Assembly: GCF_021916785.1 (NCBI RefSeq) | Contig: NZ_JAKCFC010000002.1 | Span: forward strand, 744,001-808,000 | Length of the DNA stretch: 64,000 nt | Direction of reading: 5' to 3' | DNA from: Mycolicibacterium lacusdiani | Lineage (GTDB): Bacteria; Actinomycetota; Actinomycetes; Mycobacteriales; Mycobacteriaceae | Shown here: piece after piece, positions 8,546-17,526 of the stretch | Layout: every line of letters starts with the position of its first letter | How positions within the stretch are numbered: the stretch's first letter is position 1 | The notes under the pieces: generated by a model | Seen by the model: only the letters and a program-made list of their open reading frames with translations | Databases searched by the model: none | Told to the model about the DNA's origin: nothing | Position numbers and translations under genes: made by a program

Positions 8546-9010
8546 CTACTCGAACGTCTCGATAGATTCGGTGTCGGGCGTGGGTGATCGCATCGCCACG
8601 AGCAGCGCGTCGAGCACGGTCTCGGTGGCAATCAGGTCGTGCTCCGAGACCTCGGCCAGAGCGCGCGCATAACGCGCCTGGATGGGCTCGAAGTAGGACC
8701 GGCACAGTTCGAACCCCTGTTGGGAGAAGCGAAGTATGACCTTGCGGCGATCCGACGGGTCGGCGTCGCGCCGGACGAGGCCCGCCTTGACGAGCCGGTC
8801 GATGATGTAGGTGATCGCACCCGCGGAGACGTTGAGCCGGCTGCGCAGGTCGCTCGCCGCCAGCGGGGTGCCGTCGGCCTCGGAGGCCACGACGTGTAGG
8901 AGAGCGCGAAAGTCGCTGGGCGACAGCCGATGCGCCATGGCGAAGCCGTGGGCGATGCGGTCGGACTCGGTGAGCAGGGCGCGCAAGCTGTGGACGATGT
9001 CGCGAATCAT
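8546..9010 (-). CDS. MarR-family transcriptional regulator
   Basis: The protein is a winged-helix MarR repressor of about 154 residues. The HTH segment is LAASDLRSRLNVSAGAITYI, followed by the wing DPSDRRKVILRFSQQG and a C-terminal dimerisation helix. I place the start at the ATG at 9010. The frame also allows an ATG at 9076, which would add 22 residues without a visible ribosome site. The target is not evident; both neighbours are either same-strand (sigma factor) or divergent (small membrane protein). Confidence 0.75.
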   Translation of the reverse strand: MIRDIVHSLRALLTESDRIAHGFAMAHRLSPSDFRALLHVVASEADGTPLAASDLRSRLNVSAGAITYIIDRLVKAGLVRRDADPSDRRKVILRFSQQGFELCRSYFEPIQARYARALAEVSEHDLIATETVLDALLVAMRSPTPDTESIETFE

Positions 9011-9296
9011 CGCGGCGCGGACGTCCTCTGCGTGCCCAGGTCGGCTCACCGTCGACGCACCTCCCCGGCAGGCCATGCCGTGGCTGCGGTCGACGGGGCG
9101 TTCACCTCGGCGCAGGTACCCGTTCGCCGAGACCTCATGCGCTCGATTTCACTCGTGCGTTTGATGGCCCTTCGCGACGCACAGCGGACGACGGCGAACC
9201 ACCGGTCGACGACGATGGGCTCCAACGAGTCGCGTTTCGCCGAGGCGGGCGGGGGAAGCCCTCAGTGGAGCACGCTCGCGGAAAGGATCGGCAACC

Positions 9297-9614
9297 ATGT
9301 CCCTCGGCACGAACGACGTCGAAAAGCGTTGGCACGACCCACGTGCGCTGCGCGCAGCGACAATGTATGCCGTGGCGATCGTGGCACTGGCGGCAGCGGC
9401 CTTCGCGATCTACGTGGTGGTCGACAGGAACAACGTCTGGTGGGCGGTGTCCGCGCCGGCAGTGTTGTTCATCGGCGCGCTGGGAGCATTCGCCAAGACC
9501 TATCGCGACTGGCAGCGCAACCGCACCTGGCCGATCTGGCAGGGCGCCGGGTGGTTCCTCGCGACACTCGCGTTGCTGGCCCTCGGCATCCCGGCGATGG
9601 GCGCCAACGGCTGA
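9297..9614 (+). CDS. Small integral membrane protein
   Basis: The 105-residue protein has three predicted membrane helices (about residues 23-43, 50-66 and 83-100) joined by short charged loops (DRNN, KTYRDWQRNRTW). AAAGGA lies 9 nt before the ATG. A weak SigF-like element (GTTT at 9234, 15-nt spacer, GGGAAG at 9253) is upstream, matching only four of six -10 bases. No family is recognised. Confidence 0.65.
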   Translation: MSLGTNDVEKRWHDPRALRAATMYAVAIVALAAAAFAIYVVVDRNNVWWAVSAPAVLFIGALGAFAKTYRDWQRNRTWPIWQGAGWFLATLALLALGIPAMGANG

Positions 9615-9617
9615 GGA

Positions 9618-10121
9618 TCACCCGGCGCGCAACGTGAGTCCGATGCCTGCCGTGTCGACGTGGCGGCCGGCCTCCACGTCCTCGAGCAGCCGATCTGCGA
9701 ACGCGACGACGCCGGAAACATCGACGTCATGAGGAGCGTAGGAACGGTCCAGGGCGTCCCGGCCACGCCGGAGGAGGGCCTGCGCGCCACTCGGATTGCC
9801 GCGTTGCACGTGGGTGACGCCGACCGCCACCTGGGCCAGACCCCGCCAGAGCCATCGCTCGTCGGGCGGGCAGGTCTTCCACACCGCCTCGAAGACCTCG
9901 TGGGCGTGGAAGAAACTTCCGTCGTCGATGAGGTCCTGCGCTTGCCGGAGCGCTTCGGCGGGCGTGAACGTGGCGTCGTCGGGAACGCGCGGCACCCCGG
10001 CGGCACCCCGTGGAAGTGGCCGGCCCAACGCGTCGCGCGGCCGGGCGTTGCGCGCCCGGCCCGTCTCGTCGCGATCCCGCGCCCGGTCGTCGCGCGTGGT
10101 GTCGGAGGTATCCGCGGCCAT
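9618..10121 (-). CDS. DUF309 family protein
   Basis: This 167-residue protein has the DUF309 signature FFHAHEVFEAVWKTCPPDER (about residues 70-89), a helical domain conserved from bacteria to archaea with no settled function. The first 45 residues are Arg/Asp-rich and probably disordered. It is convergent with the preceding membrane-protein gene, 3 bases apart. Confidence 0.8.
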   Translation of the reverse strand: MAADTSDTTRDDRARDRDETGRARNARPRDALGRPLPRGAAGVPRVPDDATFTPAEALRQAQDLIDDGSFFHAHEVFEAVWKTCPPDERWLWRGLAQVAVGVTHVQRGNPSGAQALLRRGRDALDRSYAPHDVDVSGVVAFADRLLEDVEAGRHVDTAGIGLTLRAG

Positions 10122-10147
10122 CGACCCGATTCTGCCCCTGCCGACGC

Positions 10148-10291
10148 TCAGTCAGTCGGTTCGGCGCCTTCGGGGATGCTGACGTCCGGGGTGTCGGTGT
10201 CAGTGTCGACGTCGTCGCCCGCCGTGGGGGTGCCGGTCTCACCCTCGTCGGGTTCGTCGGTGTTGTCGTAGATTCCCTGGCCGCCTGGCAT
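10148..10291 (-). CDS. Small acidic protein
   Basis: The product has 47 residues and is strongly acidic (DEPDEGETGT, DDVDTDTDTPD), with a Gly-rich N-terminus MPGGQGIYDN. GAAGGA lies 8 nt before the ATG at 10291, which decides this start over a longer frame. It is likely cytoplasmic and unstructured. A weak SigF-like element lies about 80 bp upstream, which would fit a stress-induced small protein. Confidence 0.55.
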   Translation of the reverse strand: MPGGQGIYDNTDEPDEGETGTPTAGDDVDTDTDTPDVSIPEGAEPTD

Positions 10292-10370
10292 GGCACGTCC
10301 TTCTTCGCTCGGTGAGCGGTTCGATCCAGCAGTCGAGGGCCGCACTGCCCGTCGAACGTTCCCAGTCGAG

Positions 10371-10395
10371 TTGCCCGGCCGGTCGGGCGCCAAAC
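10371..10395 (-). promoter_or_regulatory. Possible SigF-like promoter of the small acidic gene
   Basis: On the minus strand, GGTTT is followed after a 15-nt spacer (counted from GTTT) by GGGCAA. The -35 matches mycobacterial SigF consensus, but the -10 departs at the fourth and sixth bases from GGGTAT. It points toward the 47-residue gene at 10148-10291. Confidence 0.3.
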
Positions 10396-10414
10396 CGAGA
10401 CGTTGCGACGTGGA

Positions 10415-10445
10415 TTGACAGAGTCAAGTTCGTCTAGCTAGACAT
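10415..10445 (+). promoter_or_regulatory. Promoter with overlapping 12-bp palindrome, upstream of mmpL
   Basis: A consensus -35 (TTGACA, 10415-10420) is followed by the perfect palindrome GTCTAGCTAGAC (10432-10443), which overlaps a TAGACA -10-like sequence at 10439. The palindrome would be well placed to block RNA polymerase, as a TetR-type operator does. The MmpL GTG is about 60 bp downstream. No regulator gene is adjacent. Confidence 0.5.
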
Positions 10446-10503
10446 ATGACACGATCTGCGCTTTTCGTAACGGAGCGTGGGCTGTGAGTGATCGGGGGGC
10501 CGG

Positions 10504-13386
10504 GTGGCTCGCAAGCATGGGCCGGTGGCTGGACGCCCTGCCGCCGGACGGTCGGGCGTCGCGCGCCTCATCCGCGCGCTCGCCCTTCCCGTCGTACTGG
10601 GCTGGCTGGCGCTGACCGTCATCACGAACGTCGTCGTCCCGCAGCTCGAGGAGGTCGGCGAGGCGCACACGGTTTCGCTGAACGCCAAGGACGCGCCGTC
10701 GATGGTGTCGATGCAGAAGATCGGCGCCAACTTCGAGGAGTTCGACTCCGACAGCAACGCGATGGTGATCCTGGAGGGCGACAAGCCGCTCGGCGCCGAA
10801 GCCCATCGCTACTACGACGAACTCGTTGCCAAACTCCAGGCCGACACCGTCCACGTCGAGCACGTCGCCGACTTCTGGAGCGACCCGCTGACGGCGTCCG
10901 GCTCCCAGAGCAACGACGGCTTGTCCGCCTACGTCCAGGTCTATCTGCGCGGCAACATGGGCGAGACGCTCGCCAACGAATCGGTCGCCGCGGTCCGTGA
11001 CGCCATCGAGGCCACGCCCGCTCCACCCGGGATCCGCGCGTACGTCACCGGCGGCGCACCTCTGACCGCCGACCAGCACCACGCGGGCGACCGGAGCATC
11101 GTGATGGTCACGATCATCACGCTCGTCGTGATCGCGGTCATGCTGCTGTTCGTCTACCGGTCCATTGCCACCATGCTGCTCATCCTGTTCATGGTGTTCC
11201 TCGAACTCGGGGCGTCGCGCGGCATCGTGGCCGTGCTGAGCTACTACGAGATCATCGGGCTGTCCACGTTCGCGACGAGCCTGCTCACCCTCATGGTGAT
11301 CGCCGCCGGGACCGACTACGCGATCTTCGCCATCGGCCGGTACCAGGAGGCCCGGGGCACCGGGGAATCGCGAGAAGACGCCTACTACACCATGTTCGGG
11401 GGCACGGCCCACGTCGTGCTCGGCTCGGGGATGACCATCGCGGGCGCGATGCTCTGCCTGTCGTTCACGCGGCTGCCGTACTTCCAGACCATGGGGGTGC
11501 CGTGCGCGGTAGGCACCCTGGTAGCGGTGCTGGCCGCGCTGACGTTGGGTCCCGCGGTGATCGCGCTGGGCAGCCGTGTCGGCCTGTTCGAACCCAAGCG
11601 CACCATCCGGTCGCGTGGCTGGCGCCGCGTGGGCACCGTGGTCGTGCGGTGGCCGGGCCCCGTCCTGGTCGCCACGATCGCGCTGGCCCTCGTCGGCCTG
11701 CTCGCGCTGCCCGGCTACGAGACCAACTACGACAACCGCGTCTACCTCCCGGCCGACATGCCCGCCAACGTCGGCTACGCGGTGGCCGACAAGCACTTCG
11801 ACACTGCCCGGATGAACCCCGAACTGCTGATGGTCGAAAGCGATCACGACCTGCGCAACTCCGCCGACTTCCTCGTCATCGACAAGATCGCCAAGGCGAT
11901 CTACCACGTCGAGGGCATTGCCCGGGTGCAGACGATCACGCGGCCCGAGGGCAAGCCGATCGAGCACACCTCGATCCCGTTCCTGCTCAGCATGCAGAGC
12001 ACCACCCAGAAGCTCAACGAGAAGTACAACGCCGACCGCTCGGCCGACATGCTCAAGCAGGCCGACGACATGCAGACCACGATCGACACGCTGACCGAGA
12101 TGTCGAGCCTGACCGCCCAGATGGCCGACGTGACCCACGAGATGGTCGCCAAGGTCAACGGCATGGTCGTCGACATCGCCGAATTGCGCGACGACATCGC
12201 CAACTTCGACGACTTCTTCCGCCCGATCCGCAACTACTTCTACTGGGAACCGCACTGCTACGACATCCCGGTCTGCTGGTCGATCAGGTCGGTGTTCGAC
12301 ACGCTCGACGGCATCAACACCCTGACCGACGACATCCAGCTGCTGGTCCCCGAGCTGGAGAAGCTCGACACGTTGTTGCCTCAACTCGTCGCGCTGCTGC
12401 CGTCGCAGATCGAGACCATGAAGTCGATGAAGACGATGATGCTGACCCAGTACGCCACCCAGAAGGGCATGCAGGACCAGCAGACGGCGAGTTCGGAGAA
12501 TTCGACGGCCATGGGCGACGCCTTCGACGCCGCGCGCAACGACGACTCGTTCTACCTGCCGCCAGAGATCTTCGACAACGAGGACTTCAAGCGGGGCATC
12601 AAGAACTTCATCTCCCCGGACGGCAGGTCCGTGCGGTTCATCATCAGCCACGAGGGCGACCCGGCGACGCCCGAAGGCATCTCGCACATCGACGCGATCA
12701 AGACCGCGGCCAAGGAGGCGATCAAGGGCACTCCGCTGGAGGGCTCCACCGTCTACCTCGGCGGCACCGCGGCCACCTACAAGGACATGCGCGACGGTTC
12801 GGCCTACGACCTCCTGATCGCGGGCATCTCTGCCGTGACGCTGATCTCCATCATCATGCTGCTCATCACGCGCAGCGTGGTCGCCGCCGCGGTGATCGTC
12901 GGGACGGTGCTCCTCTCGCTCGGCGCCTCGTTCGGCCTGTCCGTGCTGCTCTGGCAGCACCTGTTGGGCCTCGAGCTGCACTGGATGGTGCTGGCGATGT
13001 CCGTGATCCTGCTGCTGGCGGTGGGATCGGACTACAACCTGCTGCTGGTGTCGCGGTTCAAGGAAGAGATCAGCGGCGGGCTCAAGACCGGCATCATCCG
13101 CGCGATGGCGGGCACCGGGTCGGTGGTGACGTCGGCCGGTCTGGTGTTCGCGGCCACGATGGCCACCTTCGCGTTCAGCGAGCTGCGCGTGATGGGGCAG
13201 GTCGGCACCACGATCGCGCTGGGTCTGCTGTTCGACACGCTGATCGTGCGGTCGTTCATGACCCCGGCCATCGCGGCGCTGCTCGGCCGATGGTTCTGGT
13301 GGCCCAAGATGGTCCGGACCCGCGGCCTCGCGCATCGGCCGCCGCCGGCGGATTCGGAGACGGCACCGGCCCCGGCGGGGGTCTGA
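10504..13386 (+). CDS. MmpL-family RND lipid/siderophore transporter
   Basis: The 960-residue transporter has two MMPL repeats of about six helices each. The proton-relay Asp-Tyr pairs are visible in TM4 (GTDYAIF, D271) and TM10 (GSDYNLL, D843). The second periplasmic loop (about residues 500-680) is long and helical, the coiled-coil form seen in the MmpL4/MmpL5 group, and includes the pair Cys-Tyr-Asp-Ile-Pro-Val-Cys. An in-frame stop at 10489 limits the start to the GTG at 10504. No mmpS partner is next to it. A condensing-enzyme gene follows, suggesting a lipid cargo, but that is inference. Confidence 0.88.
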   Translation: MARKHGPVAGRPAAGRSGVARLIRALALPVVLGWLALTVITNVVVPQLEEVGEAHTVSLNAKDAPSMVSMQKIGANFEEFDSDSNAMVILEGDKPLGAEAHRYYDELVAKLQADTVHVEHVADFWSDPLTASGSQSNDGLSAYVQVYLRGNMGETLANESVAAVRDAIEATPAPPGIRAYVTGGAPLTADQHHAGDRSIVMVTIITLVVIAVMLLFVYRSIATMLLILFMVFLELGASRGIVAVLSYYEIIGLSTFATSLLTLMVIAAGTDYAIFAIGRYQEARGTGESREDAYYTMFGGTAHVVLGSGMTIAGAMLCLSFTRLPYFQTMGVPCAVGTLVAVLAALTLGPAVIALGSRVGLFEPKRTIRSRGWRRVGTVVVRWPGPVLVATIALALVGLLALPGYETNYDNRVYLPADMPANVGYAVADKHFDTARMNPELLMVESDHDLRNSADFLVIDKIAKAIYHVEGIARVQTITRPEGKPIEHTSIPFLLSMQSTTQKLNEKYNADRSADMLKQADDMQTTIDTLTEMSSLTAQMADVTHEMVAKVNGMVVDIAELRDDIANFDDFFRPIRNYFYWEPHCYDIPVCWSIRSVFDTLDGINTLTDDIQLLVPELEKLDTLLPQLVALLPSQIETMKSMKTMMLTQYATQKGMQDQQTASSENSTAMGDAFDAARNDDSFYLPPEIFDNEDFKRGIKNFISPDGRSVRFIISHEGDPATPEGISHIDAIKTAAKEAIKGTPLEGSTVYLGGTAATYKDMRDGSAYDLLIAGISAVTLISIIMLLITRSVVAAAVIVGTVLLSLGASFGLSVLLWQHLLGLELHWMVLAMSVILLLAVGSDYNLLLVSRFKEEISGGLKTGIIRAMAGTGSVVTSAGLVFAATMATFAFSELRVMGQVGTTIALGLLFDTLIVRSFMTPAIAALLGRWFWWPKMVRTRGLAHRPPPADSETAPAPAGV

Positions 13387-13632
13387 GGACTTTCGTCACC
13401 AGCGTCGATGGCCATCGACTGCACCGGTTCCGGCGGCGACCCTGTATTTTGGCTTTCGCCCGCGTCCGTCGAGAAATGGTTGGCGAGGGGCTTCGGGGGT
13501 AGCCGTCGGCGGCATGCCGTTGCTCTGACGTTGCCGTGGTGTTGACAATGCGCCGTACGACAAGCGCCCCCTAGAACACTGCAGTGGTGTTGGCGGGTGA
13601 CGTTCCCCCGCCGGCCTCGAGAAAGGCGAACC

Positions 13633-14871
13633 ATGTCGGGCCAGTACCCAGACGTCGTCATCACCGGTGTCGCTGCCACCACGGCACTCACCACCGACGC
13701 CGAGTCCACCTGGGCCGCGCTGCTCGAGGGTCGCAGCGGAATCCGCCAGTTGTCTGCCCCCAACCTGGAGGGTCTCGACCTGCCGTCGCGTGCCGGCGGT
13801 CAGATGCTCGAGGACTTCGAGAGCGAGCTGAGTCGCGTCGAGCTGCGGCGGCTGTCCTGGCTGCAGCGGATGGCGCTGATCCTGAGCCGCAGGGCGTGGG
13901 CGAGCGCCGGATCGCCCGAGGTCGACACCGCGCGCCTCGGCGTGACGGTCGGTACCGGCCTCGGCAGCACCGAGGACATCATCGTGGCGTACCACCAGAT
14001 GCAGGAGCGGGGCCTGAAGGCCGTGTCACCGCTGGCCGTCCAGATGTTCATGCCGAATGGTGCTGCCGCGGCGGTCGGACTGGACCAGAAGGCGCGCGCC
14101 GGTGTCACGGCGCCGCTCACCGGTGACGCGTCCGGCGCTGCCGCCATCGCCGAGGCGTGGCGCGGCATCGTGTTCGGCGACGCCGACATCATCATCTGTG
14201 GCGGGGTCGAGTTGCGCATCGAGGGCGTGCCGCTGGCGGCGTACGGCCAGATCGACGGCGTGCTGGCCCCCGGTGACGACGATCCGGCCGGGGCCTGTCG
14301 CCCCTTCGACAGGGACCGCAGGGGCATGGTGCTCGGCGAAGGCGGCGCGATGCTGGTCATGGAGACCGAGGCGCACGCCAAGGCGCGTGGAGCGACGGTG
14401 CTGGCGCGGGTGCTCGGGGCCGCGGTGTCCTCCGACGGCTACGACCCGTTCCTGCCCGACCCCGGCGCCGAGCAGGAGACGTACGCGATCAACCGCACGC
14501 TCGAGCGCGCGGGTCTGTCGCCCACCGACGTCGACCACGTCAACGCCCATGCCACGGGCACGGTGTGCGGCGACCAAGCCGAGGCCATCGCCCTGAACAA
14601 GGTGTTCGGCGGCCACCATCCCGCCGTGTACGCGCCGAAGGCGGCTCTCGGCCACTCCTTCGGGGCGGCGGGTGCGATCGAGGCGGTGCTCACCGTCCTC
14701 GCCCTGCGCGACGGCGTCGTGCCGCCGACGCTCAACCTCAGGCACCTCGACGACGAGATGGACCTCGACGTCGTCACGGGTGAGGCCCGCCGCGGCGACT
14801 TCCGCCACGCGGTCACCAACAGCTTCGGCTTCGGCGGCCACAACGTGTCGATCGCGTTCGGAAAAGCCTGA
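13633..14871 (+). CDS. KasA/KasB-like beta-ketoacyl-ACP synthase lacking the catalytic Cys
   Basis: This 412-residue KAS II-type protein aligns by eye along its length with mycobacterial KasA/KasB (for example DDPAGACRPFDRDR, HATGT with H306, GHSFGAAGA with H341, NSFGFGGHNV). At the nucleophile elbow, where KasA has the active Cys in SACASG, this protein reads TGDASG, with Asp165 (codon GAC, 14125-14127). Ordinary condensation needs the Cys, so the protein may be a decarboxylase, a chain-length partner or a scaffold. GAAAGG precedes the ATG at 13633. The palindrome CACTGCAGTG (13577-13586) lies upstream. Confidence 0.85.
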   Translation: MSGQYPDVVITGVAATTALTTDAESTWAALLEGRSGIRQLSAPNLEGLDLPSRAGGQMLEDFESELSRVELRRLSWLQRMALILSRRAWASAGSPEVDTARLGVTVGTGLGSTEDIIVAYHQMQERGLKAVSPLAVQMFMPNGAAAAVGLDQKARAGVTAPLTGDASGAAAIAEAWRGIVFGDADIIICGGVELRIEGVPLAAYGQIDGVLAPGDDDPAGACRPFDRDRRGMVLGEGGAMLVMETEAHAKARGATVLARVLGAAVSSDGYDPFLPDPGAEQETYAINRTLERAGLSPTDVDHVNAHATGTVCGDQAEAIALNKVFGGHHPAVYAPKAALGHSFGAAGAIEAVLTVLALRDGVVPPTLNLRHLDDEMDLDVVTGEARRGDFRHAVTNSFGFGGHNVSIAFGKA

Positions 14872-14893
14872 GCCTCAGCAGATCTGGATGACC

Positions 14894-15094
14894 TCAGCGG
14901 TCCCGAATGACGTAGACCACCGGGTCGTCCTCGGGAACGGGGTCGAACGCTCGGCACTCACACTGCCGATAGGGGTGATCGTCGTCCTCGTCGAACACCT
15001 CGCCGCAGTCGAGGCACGCGCGGCACGTGCCGAACAGCGAATGCTCGGGATGGGTGTGGCCGCAGGTGCAGCGGTCGTACAGACCGCGACTCAT
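14894..15094 (-). CDS. Small Cys-rich putative metal-binding protein
   Basis: The 66-residue protein is rich in Cys and acidic residues. The CTCGHTHPEH and CRACLDCGE segments form two likely zinc knuckles, with a further CEC after an acidic loop (DEDDDH). The Cys spacing makes a chance frame unlikely. It is convergent with the KAS gene and followed on the same strand by the WS/DGAT gene upstream of it. No family is assigned. Confidence 0.6.
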   Translation of the reverse strand: MSRGLYDRCTCGHTHPEHSLFGTCRACLDCGEVFDEDDDHPYRQCECRAFDPVPEDDPVVYVIRDR

Positions 15095-15168
15095 CGGGTA
15101 CCACCGTCAACCGCCACGACGCACCAGCATCGCAGCACGGCGGCGCAGAACCCAATCGGTCCGAGCCG

Positions 15169-16551
15169 TCAGGCTCCCACTGCCTCCTCGAGCGCGGTCA
15201 GCGAGTCCTCGAGATGGCCGAGGAGGCGCTGCATGTGCGGCACGCTGCTCCTTGCGCCGACGAGGCCGAAGTCGAGGTTGTCGGCGTTGTTGGTCAACGT
15301 GATGTTGAGCGCCTGGCCGTCCAGGGCGATCGAGAACGGGTAGTTGCCGTCGAGGCGGGCGCCGTTCATGTACATCGGTTCGCGTGCGCCCGGCACGTTC
15401 GAGATCACGATGTTGAACGGCGGCGGCGCCGACGAGACGAAGCCGGGTAGCAGGCCCAGTGCGAGTCCGGACATGACGAACGCCGAGAGCGCGAGCGCCT
15501 GGGTGCGCGGCAGTTCGTTGAACACCTGCTTGTTCTCGCGCGTCGACGTGCTGATGATCTCCAGTCGCTTGCCTGGATCGGCGACGTCGGTGGCGAGGCT
15601 GCACAGCATCGCCCCGGTCAGGTTGCCGCCCGCGTCCTGCTCGTCCTCACCGCGCAGGCTGACCGGAACCATGGCGATCAGGGGAGTGTCGGGCAGCGCG
15701 TCCTGTTCGGTGAGGTACGCCCGCAGCGCGCCTGCGCACATGGCGAGCACGACGTCGTTGACCGTGGTCCCCGCCGCCGTCTTCACGTTGCGCAACCGGG
15801 CCAGGGGCCACGACTGCGCGGCCACCCGGCGCGCACCGCCGATCGGCACGTTGAACATCGTCTTCGGTGCGCGAAAGGGCAGCGTGAGCTGCTGCTCGAG
15901 CAGCGCGGCACGTGCCAGCGACAGCGTGGTCGGCGCGAGGGAGAGTGCCGAACCCGCGACGCCGGTGAGCTGCTGGAGCGCCGACCGCGAGGGCGCGTCC
16001 TCGGCATTGCGCCGCCTCGAGCCGAGCGTCCAGGCGATGCGGGTCTCGCGATCGTCGGGATCGGGGGTCAGCGCGCGCATCAGCAGCCGCTGGGCCGACA
16101 CCCCGTCGATGAGCGCGTGGTGGAACTTCACGTAGATGGCGAAGCGGCCGTCGGCGAGACCTTCGATGAGATGCGTCTCCCACAGCGGGCGGTGGCGGTC
16201 CAGCAGCGTGCCGTGCAGGCGCGACGTCAGCTCGAGGAGCTCGCGCACCCGGCCGGGACGGGGGAGCGCCGAACGCCGCAGGTGGTAGTCGACGTCGATG
16301 TCGTCGTCGACGGCCCACGTCAGGTTCGAGATGCCGCCAAGCAGGGTGCCCGGATGCTTGCGGAACGTGGGCTGGAAGTCACCCGTCCCGGCCATCACCG
16401 CGTGCAGTTCGCGGACGAAGTCTGGGCCGGCGTCGGCTGGCGGCTCGAACAGTTGCAAACCGGCGACGTGCATCGGATGCTCGCGTGATTCGCCAAGGAG
16501 GAACATCGAATCTGTCGGCGAGATGAGCTTCATGGGCGTGACGTTACCCAC
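15169..16551 (-). CDS. WS/DGAT wax ester synthase/diacylglycerol acyltransferase
   Basis: This 460-residue acyltransferase should join acyl-CoA to diacylglycerol or fatty alcohols, making storage triacylglycerol or wax. The active motif HHALIDG (H144, H145, D149) is intact, and the N-terminal family start (M-K-L-I-S-P-T-D) follows a six-residue lead. GGAGG lies 8 nt before the GTG at 16551, favouring it over the ATG at 16533. It diverges from an alpha/beta hydrolase across a 14-bp palindrome, so the two may share regulation. Confidence 0.88.
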   Translation of the reverse strand: MGNVTPMKLISPTDSMFLLGESREHPMHVAGLQLFEPPADAGPDFVRELHAVMAGTGDFQPTFRKHPGTLLGGISNLTWAVDDDIDVDYHLRRSALPRPGRVRELLELTSRLHGTLLDRHRPLWETHLIEGLADGRFAIYVKFHHALIDGVSAQRLLMRALTPDPDDRETRIAWTLGSRRRNAEDAPSRSALQQLTGVAGSALSLAPTTLSLARAALLEQQLTLPFRAPKTMFNVPIGGARRVAAQSWPLARLRNVKTAAGTTVNDVVLAMCAGALRAYLTEQDALPDTPLIAMVPVSLRGEDEQDAGGNLTGAMLCSLATDVADPGKRLEIISTSTRENKQVFNELPRTQALALSAFVMSGLALGLLPGFVSSAPPPFNIVISNVPGAREPMYMNGARLDGNYPFSIALDGQALNITLTNNADNLDFGLVGARSSVPHMQRLLGHLEDSLTALEEAVGA

Positions 16552-16598
16552 ACTCGCCGCCTCCCATCCGCGGACACCACGATTGGCGGACGGAAAGG

Positions 16599-16612
16599 TT
16601 ACCGATCGGTAA
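16599..16612. promoter_or_regulatory. 14-bp palindromic operator between WS/DGAT and hydrolase genes
   Basis: The sequence TTACCGATCGGTAA is a perfect palindrome centred in the 89-bp gap between the divergent starts at 16551 and 16641. Palindromes of this composition are typical operators of TetR-family lipid regulators in mycobacteria. No regulator gene is adjacent, so the regulator would act in trans. Confidence 0.6.
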
Positions 16613-16640
16613 GGTGGGGGTCCGAGGAAGCGGAGACCTG

Positions 16641-17513
16641 ATGACAGAACAGAAGTTCATCGACATCCATGGCGAACGCATCGCCTACTACGACGAAGGT
16701 CGGGGCGAGGTCCTACTGCTCGTCCACGGCATGGCCGGAAGTTCCCAGTCATGGCGTGAACTGCTGCCGAAGCTGGCGCAGCGGTACCGGGTGATCGCCC
16801 CCGACCTGCTCGGCCACGGACAGTCGGCGAAGCCGAGGACCGACTACTCGCTCGGCGCGTTCGCCGTGGGCCTGCGCGACTTGCTCGACGAACTCGGCGT
16901 CTCGTCGGCGACCGTCGTCGGTCATTCGCTCGGCGGCGGCATCGCGATGCAGTTCCTCTACCAGCACCCCGACTACTGCCGACGGCTGGTGCTCATCAGC
17001 AGTGGCGGCCTCGGCCCCGACGTGGGTTTGATACTGCGGTTGCTCTCGGCGCCGGGTGCGGAGCTGATCATGCCGATCATCGCGCCGACACCGGTTCTGC
17101 GAGTGGGCAATTCGGTCAAGTCGTGGCTGACGTCGATGGGTCTGCGCTCACCGCGTGGCGCAGAGATCTGGAGTGCGTACTCGTCGTTCGCGGATCCCGC
17201 CACCCGCGAGTCGTTCCTGCGGACGCTGCGGTCGGTCGTCGACTACCGCGGCCAGTCGGTCAGCGCCCTGAACCGGCTGAAGCTGAAGTCCGATCTGCCG
17301 ACGCTGGCGATCTGGGGTGAGGACGACACGATCATTCCCGTCGACCACGCGTACTCCGCACTCGAGGCGCGGCCAGACTGTCACCTCGAGGTGATGCCCG
17401 GGGTGGGGCACTTCGCCCACGTCGAGGCGCCCTACGAGGTGTTCCGTCTGATCGACGAGTTCATCACCGCGACGAGCGATTCCCCTACTCACCCAGTGCT
17501 CGAGGAGCACTAG
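16641..17513 (+). CDS. Alpha/beta hydrolase
   Basis: This 290-residue hydrolase has the nucleophile elbow GHSLGGG (S96), an oxyanion segment LLVHGMAGSS, an acidic residue in IWGEDDTIIP and the catalytic His in VGHFAHVE. It is probably an esterase, lipase or epoxide-hydrolase-type enzyme. A purine-rich CGGAGAC precedes the ATG at 16641. Its divergence from the WS/DGAT gene through a shared palindrome suggests a role in storage-lipid turnover, which is inference. Confidence 0.82.
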   Translation: MTEQKFIDIHGERIAYYDEGRGEVLLLVHGMAGSSQSWRELLPKLAQRYRVIAPDLLGHGQSAKPRTDYSLGAFAVGLRDLLDELGVSSATVVGHSLGGGIAMQFLYQHPDYCRRLVLISSGGLGPDVGLILRLLSAPGAELIMPIIAPTPVLRVGNSVKSWLTSMGLRSPRGAEIWSAYSSFADPATRESFLRTLRSVVDYRGQSVSALNRLKLKSDLPTLAIWGEDDTIIPVDHAYSALEARPDCHLEVMPGVGHFAHVEAPYEVFRLIDEFITATSDSPTHPVLEEH

Positions 17514-17526
17514 CCCCGCGAATGCG

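Noticed and set aside
10438..13335. A 965-codon open frame antisense to the mmpL gene
   Set aside because: It is a GC-rich shadow of mmpL: Arg/His/Gly/Asp-rich, no domain pattern, no ribosome site. The sense frame has clear MmpL motifs.
13542..13577. TTGACA plus TAGAAC as a promoter for the KAS gene
   Set aside because: The spacing is 24 nt, too long for a normal promoter. The CACTGCAGTG palindrome is noted with the gene, but no promoter is claimed.
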